Counted from the stretch's first letter, positions 24,985 through 34,658 are shown. The stretch is DNA of 36,725 nt from an uncultured Coriobacteriales bacterium (GCA_934636245.1 CAKUAI010000027.1:1-36725); one strand, 5' to 3'. The notes: a model not told the origin generated them from the sequence alone. A program made the numbers and translations.

Positions 24985-25752
24985 TTACACGTAGTACAAA
25001 AACTCGTGGTTCTTCTTCTTGTAAATCAGCGCGCCGATGGCAAACGCGGCCACGGCATAGCCGATAACAAGCGCGTGCAAGCCCACCGAGGGCACGAGCC
25101 CGTCAATGACCACCTGGCGGAAATACGTGATGTAGGTATACACCGGGTTGAGATAGAACAGGTTTTGCACAAGCGGCGAATAGCTCGAGGTGGTGTAGAA
25201 GATGGCGGACATGTACATGAGCAGCATCGTAAAGACGCTCCAGAGGTACTGCACGTCCTTGAAGAAGACGTAGAGCGCCGACAGGATGAGGCCCACGCCG
25301 ACGTTGAACAGCATGAGGAACACAATGGGCACAATGAGCAGCAGGAAGTTCCAGGTAAACGTGATGTGGTCGATAAGGCAGAAGACGAAGAACACGCACA
25401 GCGTGATGCCGAAGTTGATGATGGTCTGCACGTTCTTTGAGAGCAGGAACATGTACTTGGGCACATTGACCTTGGTGAAGATGTGCGAGTTGGACATGAG
25501 GGCCGTCATGCCCTGCGAGGTAGACTCGTTGAAGTAGTTGAACACGAGGTTGCCGCAGAACAGGTACGTGGTGTAGTGGTCCATGCTCTGACCGAAGAAC
25601 TGCGTGAAGACGATCTTCATGACAAGCAGCGTGAGCAGTGGGTTGAGCACGCTCCACAGCATGCCGAGCACCGTGCGCTTGTACTTGGTCTTAAAATCGC
25701 GCGCCACCAGTTCCTCGAACAGGAACTGGTGTTCCTTCAGTTTTTGAAGCAT
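24985..25752 (-). CDS. ABC-2 type polysaccharide or teichoic acid export permease (TagG/Wzm-like)
   Basis: About 255 residues with six predicted membrane helices. The N-terminal amphipathic stretch LFEELVARDFKTKYKRTVLG and the following LGMLWSVLNPLLTLLVM are typical of TagG/Wzm permeases. Together with the ATPase directly downstream it forms the exporter. The ATG at 25752 has AGGGGG four bases upstream; a TTG three bases earlier is also in frame. The 115 bases upstream, to the end of the GT2 gene, hold no clear terminator. Confidence 0.9.
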   Translation of the reverse strand: MLQKLKEHQFLFEELVARDFKTKYKRTVLGMLWSVLNPLLTLLVMKIVFTQFFGQSMDHYTTYLFCGNLVFNYFNESTSQGMTALMSNSHIFTKVNVPKYMFLLSKNVQTIINFGITLCVFFVFCLIDHITFTWNFLLLIVPIVFLMLFNVGVGLILSALYVFFKDVQYLWSVFTMLLMYMSAIFYTTSSYSPLVQNLFYLNPVYTYITYFRQVVIDGLVPSVGLHALVIGYAVAAFAIGALIYKKKNHEFLYYV

Positions 25753-25870
25753 CAAGCCCCCTTGAACAGCCCCGACCTTTTCGACTCAGTAAAACCAAAG
25801 CGTTGATTTTACCCGAGGTGCCCACATGCAGGAGCCCAAAGAGGCAACCCACACGCAGGCACCGCCTTTC

Positions 25871-26935
25871 CTACCTGGTTCGTCCATCATGTTTCAGCCG
25901 ATAGAGGGAATCCAGCAGGTAAGCGCAGCATTGCGACCACGATGCCGGATGCGCCAACAACTTGTATGTAAGCCTGCCGGTAATACCCAAACGCGCTGGA
26001 ATCGTGCTTTGCGCCGCATGCTTAGCGGCAAACTCCGAAAAGCCTCCGAGCAGCTCGCGCTGCCTTGGCGTAAGCTTGCGCCGATATTCCCATGCAAGCG
26101 GCCAGAGATTGAGAATCGCCTTCATCACGCCATCAATCATGGGCTGGGCTGCTTCAGGGATGCGGGGCAGCACGTCCTCACATCGCTCAAGATTGGCCTG
26201 GACACAATCGAACTCGCCGGCAAGGCTGCGACTGCCGACGATACTGTCCCCACGCAGCCGATACCAGTACAGAACCTCGGGAACGAGAACAACACGACCT
26301 GCTTTCTCGAAAAGCTTGTAGGTCGTGTTGACATCCTCGTATTTCTGCCCGACAGGGAACCGCACCCCATTCCACAGACGCGCGGCATACAACTTGTTCC
26401 AGGCGTAGTTTTGCAGCTCGTCATCTACCATGAGCAGACAGCACGCCTCGCGACCCGAGAGCACTCGTTGGGCTTCAACACCGCGAGTCCACAACGCCTC
26501 GCGCTCGTCTTGCCCACCTGCGAACTCGGCAAAGTTGCATACCGAAATCTGAGACCCATGCGCCTGCGCTTGAGCGAGCAGCGTCTCAAACATAGTCGGC
26601 TCGGCTACGTCGTCGGAGTCCACGAAGCCAATCCACTCCCCGCGGGCCACATCAAGGCCGGCATTTCGCGCGTCGGACAGGCCGCCGTTTGCCTTGTGGA
26701 TGACGCGCACGCGACGATCGCGCAAAGCGTACTCGTCGCATATCTGCGGACAGTTATCAGGCGAGCCGTCGTCAACAAGGATGACCTCGAGATTGGCGTA
26801 CGTCTGGGCAAGAATGCTGTCAACACAATCGCGTAGATAGACCTCGACCTGGTAGATAGGCACGATGACCGTAATCAGCGGGGCATTCCCCCGCCCCAGG
26901 CATTCATCGAGACAACCCTCGTTGGGTTCGGTCAT
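25871..26935 (-). CDS. GT2-family glycosyltransferase A
   Basis: About 354 residues. The GT-A domain opens with LITVIVPIYQVEVYLRDC, then LVDDGSPDN, NGGLSDARNAGLD and WIGFVDSDD, whose last Asp-x-Asp binds the metal. The C-terminal 150 residues are helical and typical of enzymes that modify wall polymers. It is closely similar in its N-terminal half to the GT2 gene at 28259-29254, so the two are paralogues. The ATG at 26935 is chosen for GGGAGG five bases upstream; a TTG at 26965 is in frame without a binding site. It is transcribed toward the exporter genes. The acceptor is unknown. Confidence 0.87.
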   Translation of the reverse strand: MTEPNEGCLDECLGRGNAPLITVIVPIYQVEVYLRDCVDSILAQTYANLEVILVDDGSPDNCPQICDEYALRDRRVRVIHKANGGLSDARNAGLDVARGEWIGFVDSDDVAEPTMFETLLAQAQAHGSQISVCNFAEFAGGQDEREALWTRGVEAQRVLSGREACCLLMVDDELQNYAWNKLYAARLWNGVRFPVGQKYEDVNTTYKLFEKAGRVVLVPEVLYWYRLRGDSIVGSRSLAGEFDCVQANLERCEDVLPRIPEAAQPMIDGVMKAILNLWPLAWEYRRKLTPRQRELLGGFSEFAAKHAAQSTIPARLGITGRLTYKLLAHPASWSQCCAYLLDSLYRLKHDGRTR

Positions 26936-27084
26936 GTCTACCTCCCGCATATACCCATACCACAATGCCAGTCCAAACGCACAATGATAGGATATGTCTC
27001 ACGTTTCTTTGCGGCTCGACGCAAGAAACAACGTTCGCCCACGCAAGCAACTGCTTGCACCAATTCGAAACGAGGCAGGCACGT

Positions 27085-28234
27085 ATGGGTTTCAGCAGGG
27101 ATGACACTAAGATGGTCAAGGGGTTCGCCATCATCCTCATGCTATACCACCATTTGTTTGCCTTCCCCAATAGAATCCAGGACGGCAGCTCCTATATTCC
27201 GCTCCTCACCTTCACGAACGTCGACTCTGCCATGCTGATCGGTCTCTTTGGTAAGATGTGCGTGGCACTTTTCCTCTTCCTCGGAGGTTACGGCACATGG
27301 ATGTCGTTTCAGGCAAAGCGGGACAAGCAGCTTCTCGGCCAGCCCAAAGGCACAGCAGCCTCGGCTGACCTGCTCTCAAGCTTCACGCTCGCCAAAGTAA
27401 AGGGACTCTACACACCCTACCTCAAGGTGTTCGCCATTGTCGTCCCCATCGCCCTCATCCTGGGCGACGCGCGTGTGACGGCAACGTTTGAGTCCCTCTT
27501 CTGGAACGTCACGGGCCTCAATATCACCTACAACGGGGAATGGTGGTTCTTTACCGACTACCTCATCCTGCTTGCAGCCTTTCCGCTGATGGTGCGGTTC
27601 TTTGCCCGCAAGCATGCGACCCTATCGGTGGACCTTCTTGTCGTCTGCGTTTGGAACGCAGCGGTAACGTGGATTGTTCCCTCGCTTGCCCAGGCAGCCT
27701 GGGCAAGCGAGTTCACGCACAGCCATCATATGGAAGAAGCTTTTCGAGACCATGCAGTGGTCGGCCTGCTTTCTCGCAGGGTGCCTGTTTGCCCGTTGGG
27801 ACTTGCTGACAAAAGCAAAGGGCCGCTTCTCCGGCCGCTATCTTGCATGCGCGGGCGCCCTTCTTTGCCTGGCCTTCCTTGTCTGCCTGCGCTTTAAGCT
27901 CAACGTTGGATACCGCTACGACTTTTTGTACGCCCCGCTTGTCTGCATCGCCCTGTCGGTGCTCTCAACCACAAAAACGGGCGCGCTTCTGTCCAGGCCT
28001 CTCAAAGCGATTAGCAAGCACAGCACCAACATCTGGCTCACCCACAGCTTCTTCTGCTACCACTGGTGCCAGGCCTTCATCTACCTGCCCCAGTGGTCGC
28101 CCTTGGTGTTTTTGCTGCTGTTGGGCGTCTCTTATGCGTTCTCGCTCATCATCGACTTCGTCTGGATCTGGCTAAGCAGGGCATATGCACTCGCAAACAA
28201 AAAGCTACGATATGCGCTAAAACCAACTGAGTAG
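27085..28234 (+). pseudogene. Acyltransferase-3 family membrane protein, interrupted by a frameshift
   Basis: The first part, starting at ATG 27085 (GAGG nine bases upstream), encodes about 210 residues with DDTKMVKGFAIILMLYHHLF, the typical first helix and His of acyltransferase family 3, and several further helices. The reading frame then changes between about 27697 and 27740, and the rest continues one frame over to 28234 with more helices, ending in a stop. Joined, it would make about 380 residues with roughly ten helices, normal for the family, which O-acylates surface sugars. A 15-bp perfect inverted repeat (27681-27711) lies at the frameshift. It may be a true pseudogene, a sequencing error, or a frameshifted but expressed gene; the sequence cannot decide. 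It is the only plus-strand gene inside the otherwise minus-strand right-hand cluster. Confidence 0.8.
27681..27711. repeat. 15-bp perfect inverted repeat beside the frameshift
   Basis: CTCGCTTGCCCAGGC, a single A, then its exact reverse complement. It lies inside the acyltransferase coding region, directly before the place where the frame changes. Its single-base centre means the DNA could extrude as a cruciform, and such sites are prone to small insertions or deletions. Confidence 0.9.
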
Positions 28235-28258
28235 CTGCAGCGACCAGTGAACAGCCCA

Positions 28259-29254
28259 TTAATGGCGAAAGTTATAGACCCCCGTTCTTATGCGGCGCAC
28301 CATCGGCCAAGTAGCCGCAAACGCAAGGGGATGGCCAAGAAGGACGTCGTATTTCTTGCGGGCCGCCTCGGTCGTATAAGGCTCGAGCGCTGCCCTATGC
28401 TCCTTGTAAAAAGGCAGCAGCTCTTTAGTGAGAACCGGGCCCACCCTACCTATCTCATCGGATGACGCTTGAAGAGCTTTTTTGCACAAATCCTCAAGCG
28501 ACCATGCATAGCGTTCCAGCATGAGCGACGAAAAATCCGGCCACAGAGGCTCGAGATACTCAAACCGATCCTGCTGGGCATGCGTGAACTCCGCTTGAAC
28601 ATCAAGAGTCCACGTACCGAGGATACTCTCATCGTTGCGGCGATAGTTGCAGAGGCACTCGTTGAGATGCACGACTCTACCGACCTGATTAAAAAGTTTC
28701 GGCAGCGTTATCAAGTCTTCGAATATACGGCCCTCAGGGAATCGGACACCTTCGAACAAGCCCCGCTTATACAGTTTGTTCCAAGCAAAACTTTCGAGAT
28801 CTCGACTGTTAATCAACTCGAACAGAGCCTTACGCCTGCTATATATGCGTCGCCGGGGAAAGCTTTGCGCCTTCTCAGACGTCGGGTATACCTTTGTGAC
28901 CCCGCAGACCGACACATCAGCAAGCGTTTCGTTCATGCCCTTGTAGAGAAGCTCATACATTTGCGGCTCTACCCAGTCGTCTGAGTCTATGAACCCGATA
29001 AGCTCGCCCTTGGCAACGTCGAGACCCGCGTTGCGAGCACTCGACAGTCCTCCATTGACCTTGTGAATCACATGAACTCGCTTGTCGAGTCGACCATACT
29101 CATCGCACAGAGTAGAGGAACCGTCGGTGGAACCGTCATCGACGAGAACGATTTCCAAATCAGTGTAGGTTTGTCCAAGAACACTGTCTAAACAATCCCT
29201 CAGATAACGTTCGACGTTATATACAGGGACAATCACACTGATCGTGCTGCTCAT
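28259..29254 (-). CDS. GT2-family glycosyltransferase B
   Basis: 331 residues. The GT-A domain has ISVIVPVYNVERYLRDC, LVDDGSTDGSS, NGGLSSARNAGLD and IGFIDSDDWVEP. The C-terminal third is helical. Its ATG overlaps the stop of the upstream TagF-like gene as ATGA, so it is probably translationally coupled and acts on the same polymer. It is a paralogue of the enzyme at 25871-26935. Base composition here is lower in GC than the left half of the window, as in the upstream gene. Confidence 0.88.
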   Translation of the reverse strand: MSSTISVIVPVYNVERYLRDCLDSVLGQTYTDLEIVLVDDGSTDGSSTLCDEYGRLDKRVHVIHKVNGGLSSARNAGLDVAKGELIGFIDSDDWVEPQMYELLYKGMNETLADVSVCGVTKVYPTSEKAQSFPRRRIYSRRKALFELINSRDLESFAWNKLYKRGLFEGVRFPEGRIFEDLITLPKLFNQVGRVVHLNECLCNYRRNDESILGTWTLDVQAEFTHAQQDRFEYLEPLWPDFSSLMLERYAWSLEDLCKKALQASSDEIGRVGPVLTKELLPFYKEHRAALEPYTTEAARKKYDVLLGHPLAFAATWPMVRRIRTGVYNFRH

Positions 29255-31629
29255 CGGTCACCACCACACAAGGCCAAAAACTGCTCGAATGCGATCTTGT
29301 TGCGCTCGTCATAGTTTACGTGCATCGGATGCACCTCGCCACGCGCGAAGGCTTCCATTCCCTCGTAGATTCCCTCTTCGGTATTTGGAACGAGATATCC
29401 TCCGTATTGGCCCATAAAATCGTGAGGACCTTTGATGTCAGTCGAGATGATAGGCAGCCCTATCGAGTCTGCCTCTTGGATTACCATGGGCAAACCCTCA
29501 TAGTATGACGAGAGGACGAACAAATCGCTCTGCTTAAGTATCGGCATAGGGTTCGATATAGAGCGAAGAATCAATATGTTTTGATAATGCCGCTGGTTTG
29601 CAGCCAGCCGAACAGTCTTGTCATAAAGCTTTCCGTGACCGCCAACAATGAGAAGCTTCGCATCTGGATGTTTATCGCAGAAGCAATCAAAAGCACGGAT
29701 AAGTCGCTCATGGCCCTTCTCGGCCGAAAACCTACCGATTGTCACAAATCTATAGCCATCAGAATGGCAGAAATCAAACAGGCCGCCTGGCGTCCAAGAA
29801 CGCAAGAGCGTGTCCTTTTGATACTCAATCGGCTGCTCGGCCCTCAGGCGCACCCCCGCAGCGTCATGTATATTGTTGACAACATGGATGTTGTCGCTGC
29901 GCCCGGATATCTCTGCCACAATCGGAATCAGCTCATCCGAGACGACAGCGACGTTATCAAAAGAGCCATACACCATCTTGAGCGTCGGCTCGTGCTGGTT
30001 GCCCTTTTCCCTAATCTCACGAAGCATGTCGTTATGAACAAAGATGGTCTTCTTTGAGCTCGATGCATAGAATAACAAGTTCACATTGATGCCATACCCA
30101 TCGAACTGGATGAGATGAGAAAAGTTTACCCCCCAATAATATCGGTCCCATTCACGCTTAAACATCCTGGCAAGACTGCTTGGATAGGGCGTTGCAGAAT
30201 CTTTGCTCTTGCGGAACGTGTCGTAATCCCTGCGCTCTTCGGTCGTGTAAAACTGATCGCACATCAAAGGCAGGTAATCGACATCTTTGGGAAGGACCGA
30301 CAAGCGTGATGGGTCGGCATTGATCTCTTGCCGACGAAACGCCACGAAATAGTTCTTTCCCGTTTTGTCAAGACGGTTGAGAAGATTGACGAACGCCGTT
30401 GTAATACCGTTTTTCGCCAGACTTCCAGCATAGAGGAGAACGTTTTCCTTGCCGTTATAGATTTGCTCCTCTTTGCAGCAATTCTGCCCGAGAAAAACGT
30501 GCCCGCAAATTCTTTGAACAGCTTCTGGGTTATCAAAGGTGCAGTATTTGCCCAGGAACTCGCTGTCATCGTACGCTTTCCCTGTCCTCATGGCCCCAAT
30601 CAGCTCATCGACGGTCTTGACACTTGGGAACGGCAACTCAGAAAGCGGGAAGTACGTGCCTCGGTCTTCAAAATACTCCTCTTCATCGTATGTAAAGAGG
30701 ATGATATTATTGCCGGTATTGGCATAATCAAACATCACGCTTGAGTAATCAGTTATCAGACAATCCGTGGCGTTAAGCACATCGTACGGCTCATACCCCT
30801 CGGGGAACGCGACGATGTGGTCAAACTGAACAAAATTGATTTGCGACTGGTTGAAAACATGCAGCTTCACGAGGACAAGCTCGTCATCATTGAGATAGCA
30901 ATCCAACTCGGAAAGGTAGTCAACCACATCGATAAGCTGCGAGGAATTCTTGCTGTTCTCACTGTTGCCCCTGTGCGTGGGCATATAGGCGTAAACCTTT
31001 TTCCCCGTAAAGTGAAGTTCCTCGCGCATCTGCTCTCGCTTCTCGGCATCGAAGAAGACCGAGTTGCGCGGGTAGCCCTCCATTAGAGCTTTGCCTGTGG
31101 CGACCTTGTCCACCATATAGGACTTCAACATCTTGTCTTTCATGTAATAGCTCGGATAAAGGAGGTAATCACTTGAAAGAAAAAGATGCTGCACGTTGCC
31201 AATTTTGTGTTCTTCGGTCGGGATATAACGCCCCATCACCTTGAGCGGCGTTCCATGCCACGTGTTAAGAACCACCTGGCCTTCTCGTTTGACATATCCC
31301 CAGGGAGTACCCGAGTCAGTCACGATGTACTTGGCTTTTTCCATGCAATTGATTGCCTCGTCTTCAGTGGGAGCAAACTCCATGCGAGACAAATCAAGGT
31401 GATACCGATTAGCAAGGGCATGTATTTTATGCAAAACATCATTACGCACCCGAACAAAAAAATGAAGGCGGGCATAGGCTTCGTTTGTACAAAGCTCCTC
31501 GGCGATACGCAAGATGTTGCCTGTAAAATCAAGCCCATCGCGCGACTCGAGGTAGACCGCATTCGAATCAATCGGCTCGTTGTAATATGTCGCGTAATAC
31601 GTATCCCGCGTCACGTTCTTTTTCTTCAT
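29251..31629 (-). CDS. Fusion of a TagF/TagB-like glycerophosphotransferase and a GT4 glycosyltransferase
   Basis: About 792 residues. The N-terminal half (to about 400) matches the CDP-glycerol:poly(glycerophosphate) glycerophosphotransferase family, with NTWHGTPLKVMGRYIP, YMPTHRG and TDCLITDYSSVMFDYA; the His and the last stretch are typical active-site segments. The second half is a GT4 domain, ending with VTIGRFSAEKGHERLI and YYEGLPMVIQEADSIGLPII. One protein could thus add glycerol phosphate and a sugar to the same chain. The tagD gene 25 bases upstream supplies CDP-glycerol, which supports the role. The ATG at 31629 is favoured over a TTG at 31641; both have weak binding sites. GC is visibly lower than in most neighbours, a possible sign of recent acquisition. 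Confidence 0.87.
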   Translation of the reverse strand: MKKKNVTRDTYYATYYNEPIDSNAVYLESRDGLDFTGNILRIAEELCTNEAYARLHFFVRVRNDVLHKIHALANRYHLDLSRMEFAPTEDEAINCMEKAKYIVTDSGTPWGYVKREGQVVLNTWHGTPLKVMGRYIPTEEHKIGNVQHLFLSSDYLLYPSYYMKDKMLKSYMVDKVATGKALMEGYPRNSVFFDAEKREQMREELHFTGKKVYAYMPTHRGNSENSKNSSQLIDVVDYLSELDCYLNDDELVLVKLHVFNQSQINFVQFDHIVAFPEGYEPYDVLNATDCLITDYSSVMFDYANTGNNIILFTYDEEEYFEDRGTYFPLSELPFPSVKTVDELIGAMRTGKAYDDSEFLGKYCTFDNPEAVQRICGHVFLGQNCCKEEQIYNGKENVLLYAGSLAKNGITTAFVNLLNRLDKTGKNYFVAFRRQEINADPSRLSVLPKDVDYLPLMCDQFYTTEERRDYDTFRKSKDSATPYPSSLARMFKREWDRYYWGVNFSHLIQFDGYGINVNLLFYASSSKKTIFVHNDMLREIREKGNQHEPTLKMVYGSFDNVAVVSDELIPIVAEISGRSDNIHVVNNIHDAAGVRLRAEQPIEYQKDTLLRSWTPGGLFDFCHSDGYRFVTIGRFSAEKGHERLIRAFDCFCDKHPDAKLLIVGGHGKLYDKTVRLAANQRHYQNILILRSISNPMPILKQSDLFVLSSYYEGLPMVIQEADSIGLPIISTDIKGPHDFMGQYGGYLVPNTEEGIYEGMEAFARGEVHPMHVNYDERNKIAFEQFLALCGGDR

Positions 31630-31653
31630 CTCTTGTTCCAACCAAATCGATGG

Positions 31654-32043
31654 TTACATCTTTAAATCGCGCTTGATCTGTGTCGTCGAAATCTCCGGGG
31701 TACGGGGCAGATAGACGACCTCGCAGTAATCCTTCAGGAAGTCGAACTTGCCCGTCCAGTCATCACCGATAACGAAGGTGTCGACCTTGAACTCCTGAAC
31801 ATCGGAGACCTTCTGCTCCCAGCAGGTCTCCGGAATGACGAGGTCAACATAGCGAATGGACTCCAGCAGCTGCTTGCGCTGCTCATATGTGAAATAGCAC
31901 TTCTTCTGCTTGCTGTTCCAGTTGAATTCGTCGGTTGAAAGGGCAACGATGAGATAATCCCCCAGCGCTTTTGCGCGGCGAAGCAGATTGATGTGCCCAT
32001 AATGGAGCAAATCAAACGTACCGTAGGTAATTACCTTCTTCAC
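31654..32043 (-). CDS. tagD: Glycerol-3-phosphate cytidylyltransferase
   Basis: 129 residues, the normal length for TagD. The signature HxGH (HYGH, 14-17) lies in ITYGTFDLLHYGHINLLRR, and the family motif RTPEISTTQI is near 113-122. It makes CDP-glycerol from CTP and glycerol-3-phosphate in the cytoplasm, the donor for poly(glycerol phosphate) synthesis. The GTG start at 32043 has GGAG six bases upstream. It lies directly ahead of the TagF-like fusion, which would use its product. The 140 bases upstream hold no promoter that I can name with confidence. Confidence 0.95.
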   Translation of the reverse strand: MKKVITYGTFDLLHYGHINLLRRAKALGDYLIVALSTDEFNWNSKQKKCYFTYEQRKQLLESIRYVDLVIPETCWEQKVSDVQEFKVDTFVIGDDWTGKFDFLKDYCEVVYLPRTPEISTTQIKRDLKM

Positions 32044-32183
32044 TCATTTCTCCTAACCGATTGCCCAGGCCTTCTGTAAAGTAACAGTAAAGTGTACCTC
32101 AATGCGCCCATAAGTTTGTCGGCAACTCGTGCGCGCCGAACAGGAGGAGGGCCAACCGCTAGGCAAAACGCACAAACAGCCGC

Positions 32184-34427
32184 CTAACGCCCTTTGATAC
32201 GCGCAAACACCTCGGGCATCGCACGCTGCAGGAGCAGCGAGAGCTTCTTTTTGACACCAATATAGGGAGATGCCAGCAGCGATTTGAGAAGACTGTCGCG
32301 CTTTGCAGACCAGCCGGACGCACCGTCGGGATCGTATGTCGCCACGCCGTCCAGAGCCGTACCGATTCGATTGCACAGAACCGCCTCGCAGAGTGCCGCG
32401 AGCTCTTCGTCTTCTTGCAGGCGGTAAAAGGAGGCACGTTGCTCAAGCGCCTCGAAAGCGTCCTGCGTCCCGGCGTTAAAACCCGACCCCATGATGCTGT
32501 TGCTGCGCTGGCGATAATAATACAGCGGCTGGGTGACGGACGAGAAAGACGCCGCGTTCCACAGCACCCTGTGCGTCACGAACTCGTCCTCGTGCTGCTT
32601 GTCCGCCGGAAAACGAATGTCGTTGAAAAGCGAGGCCTTGTACAGCTTGTTCCATACCACCGTTGCGTTGCCGGTTGAATCGAGCAGCTGCGCATGGCAA
32701 GCTTCTCGGCCAGTCATCGCAATCGGCCCGCCATGTATCTCGGAGCAACACGCCAGCCCATCAGCTTCGGTCACAAACGTGCATTGCGCAACATCGGCCC
32801 GCAAGGCAAGCAGGGCCTCAATGAAAACGGGAGAGATTGCGTCGTCGCTGTCGACAAAAGAAATGTACTCGCCCCGCGCGGCATCGAGCCCTGCGTTGCG
32901 AGCAGAAGAAAGCCCCTTGTTCGACTGGTGAATGACTCGGAAGCGAGCATCAATGGCCGCGAATCGGTCACAAACCTCCCCCGACCCATCGACAGATCCG
33001 TCATCCACCACGATGACCTCGATGTTGCCATGCGTTTGACAGCGCAGGCTCTCAAGACAGTCGGCGACATAATCCGCCACGTTGTAGACCGGCACGATGA
33101 CGCTCACGAGGCCGGAAGTGTCACAACTGACTTCGCCAGCGCCTGACGAAAACGAGGTCAAAGACCGGCTTGCGCCGATCAGCTCGCCGTTCCCATACGC
33201 CCCGAGCACCTCGGAGGCAATCGTTCGCATGTCGTATCCTGCCTCGGCAACGCGCACTGCACCCTCGGCACGGGTGGCGAGGTCGATGGGCGCCGCGGCA
33301 AGGGCGGCAACCCACTGGGTGGTGTCGAGCGGAATGCGGCTCAGCGCACCCCCCGCGTGCGCCTCCGGCGGCACGGCGGTCGACGCCACCACGGGCAGGC
33401 CCGCAGCCTGGCCTTCCACGGCAACGATGCCCAGCGCCTCGAACGTCGAGGGCACGCAGAGCACGTCCATGGCCTGGTACAGCGGGGCCACGTCGCTGGT
33501 CCGGCCATACAGATGCACACGGTCTTGCACACCGAGCTCGCAAGCGCGGCGGCGCAGCGCTGCCTCGTGGGAGCCGTCTCCGTCATCTTCGCCCACAAGA
33601 AGCAGGCAGGCGTTCTTTGGCAAGGCGACCAGCACGTCGACGAGGAAGAGCTGGTTTTTCTGCTCGCAGAGCCTCCCCACACAGCCAAGCACAGTTTGGC
33701 CAGGCGCAAAGCCCAGCTCGGATCGAAGCGTCCCTCGCACGCCGGCATCGAATGCAAACCTCTCGGGAACGATGCCGTTGCGCACAAGCGCAAAAGGACG
33801 CTCGCCAAACATGAACCGCCCCGCAGCCTGCGACGGGGCCCAGCGCACGTCGGCGTACCCTCCGAGCAGGCCCGTGCACACGCGATGCAGGGCGAGCTTG
33901 AGCCAGCGCGTGGCGCTCGGGCGCAGGTCGTTGTTGTGGCTGTGCACGATGACACGCGCAACGCCGGCCTTCTTCGCCTCCCGGGCAAAGAGCAGCGCGA
34001 GCCCTTCGTACACGTTGAGATGGACCGCGTCGTAGTCGCCCTGCTCAAGCAGGCGTCGGAAGGCCTTGAGATTGGCGGCGACGTCGCGGATGCTCGCACC
34101 CAGGGCGATGGGCTCGACGCCCATCTCGGCAAGCCGGGCGTCATAGGGGCCCGGTTGCACCTTGCATGCCGCCAAGTCAACGGTCAGGCCCGTGCGATCC
34201 ATGCACTCGAGCAACGTCGTGACGAACGCCTCGACGCCGCCCGACTCCCACTTCTCGCAAAAAACGAGGACATGCAGGGGCCGCGATGCCGCGCAGTTGT
34301 TGTCCTGATGCTCAAGCGTCAATGTGGCCTCCCGGCTGGATGGCTCTACGATGTCAGCGATTTCGTGGTTGCATTGTACGGCAGGCAGCGCCCAGGGCCG
34401 ACTGCAGACACGCTCCAAATCGCCCAA
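32184..34427 (-). CDS. Fusion of a GT4 and a GT2 glycosyltransferase
   Basis: About 747 residues from the chosen start. The GT4 half (about 50-400) has PLHVLVFCEKWESGGVEAF, VHSHNNDLRP, CVGRLCEQKNQ and STFEALGIVAVEGQAAGLP. The GT2 half (about 435-745) has VSVIVPVYNVADYVADC, VVDDGSVDGSG, GLSSARNAGLDAARGEY and ISFVDSDD. Two sugar transfers by one cytoplasmic protein are implied. The TTG at 34427 is chosen because two overlapping GGAGG elements lie four and seven bases upstream. Starts at 34511 (ATG) and 34520 (GTG) are in frame but lack a binding site, and homology only begins well after all of them. It precedes tagD in the same direction. Confidence 0.85.
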   Translation of the reverse strand: MGDLERVCSRPWALPAVQCNHEIADIVEPSSREATLTLEHQDNNCAASRPLHVLVFCEKWESGGVEAFVTTLLECMDRTGLTVDLAACKVQPGPYDARLAEMGVEPIALGASIRDVAANLKAFRRLLEQGDYDAVHLNVYEGLALLFAREAKKAGVARVIVHSHNNDLRPSATRWLKLALHRVCTGLLGGYADVRWAPSQAAGRFMFGERPFALVRNGIVPERFAFDAGVRGTLRSELGFAPGQTVLGCVGRLCEQKNQLFLVDVLVALPKNACLLLVGEDDGDGSHEAALRRRACELGVQDRVHLYGRTSDVAPLYQAMDVLCVPSTFEALGIVAVEGQAAGLPVVASTAVPPEAHAGGALSRIPLDTTQWVAALAAAPIDLATRAEGAVRVAEAGYDMRTIASEVLGAYGNGELIGASRSLTSFSSGAGEVSCDTSGLVSVIVPVYNVADYVADCLESLRCQTHGNIEVIVVDDGSVDGSGEVCDRFAAIDARFRVIHQSNKGLSSARNAGLDAARGEYISFVDSDDAISPVFIEALLALRADVAQCTFVTEADGLACCSEIHGGPIAMTGREACHAQLLDSTGNATVVWNKLYKASLFNDIRFPADKQHEDEFVTHRVLWNAASFSSVTQPLYYYRQRSNSIMGSGFNAGTQDAFEALEQRASFYRLQEDEELAALCEAVLCNRIGTALDGVATYDPDGASGWSAKRDSLLKSLLASPYIGVKKKLSLLLQRAMPEVFARIKGR

Positions 34428-34652
34428 AAGCCCTCCTCCCCTGGGGGTGAGAAGGTCATAAAAGTTGATGAGAGGCTCCTGCGAAGCACATGATGAGGGA
34501 TGGCGCACCATGGCTTGCACATATAAAAAGGGGTGACAATCGACTAGTCACATAGCCCAAAAATGGTTGAATTTCTAACAAAACACCAGCTAGATGCATC
34601 GTCCTTAGAATCTCATCCTTTACGATGATAGAAAGGCGAACGCAAGTGGGGC

Positions 34653-34658
34653 ATTATA
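34653..34658 (-). promoter_or_regulatory. Candidate -10 box for the GT4-GT2 gene
   Basis: A perfect TATAAT on the minus strand in an AT-rich stretch. No good -35 hexamer lies 16-18 bases upstream, so the call rests on the -10 box and its position about 225 bases ahead of the start codon. Confidence 0.35.

Noticed and set aside
27674..28234. Independent small membrane protein
   Set aside because: It has no own ribosome binding site and continues the acyltransferase family pattern, so it is the second part of the frameshifted gene.
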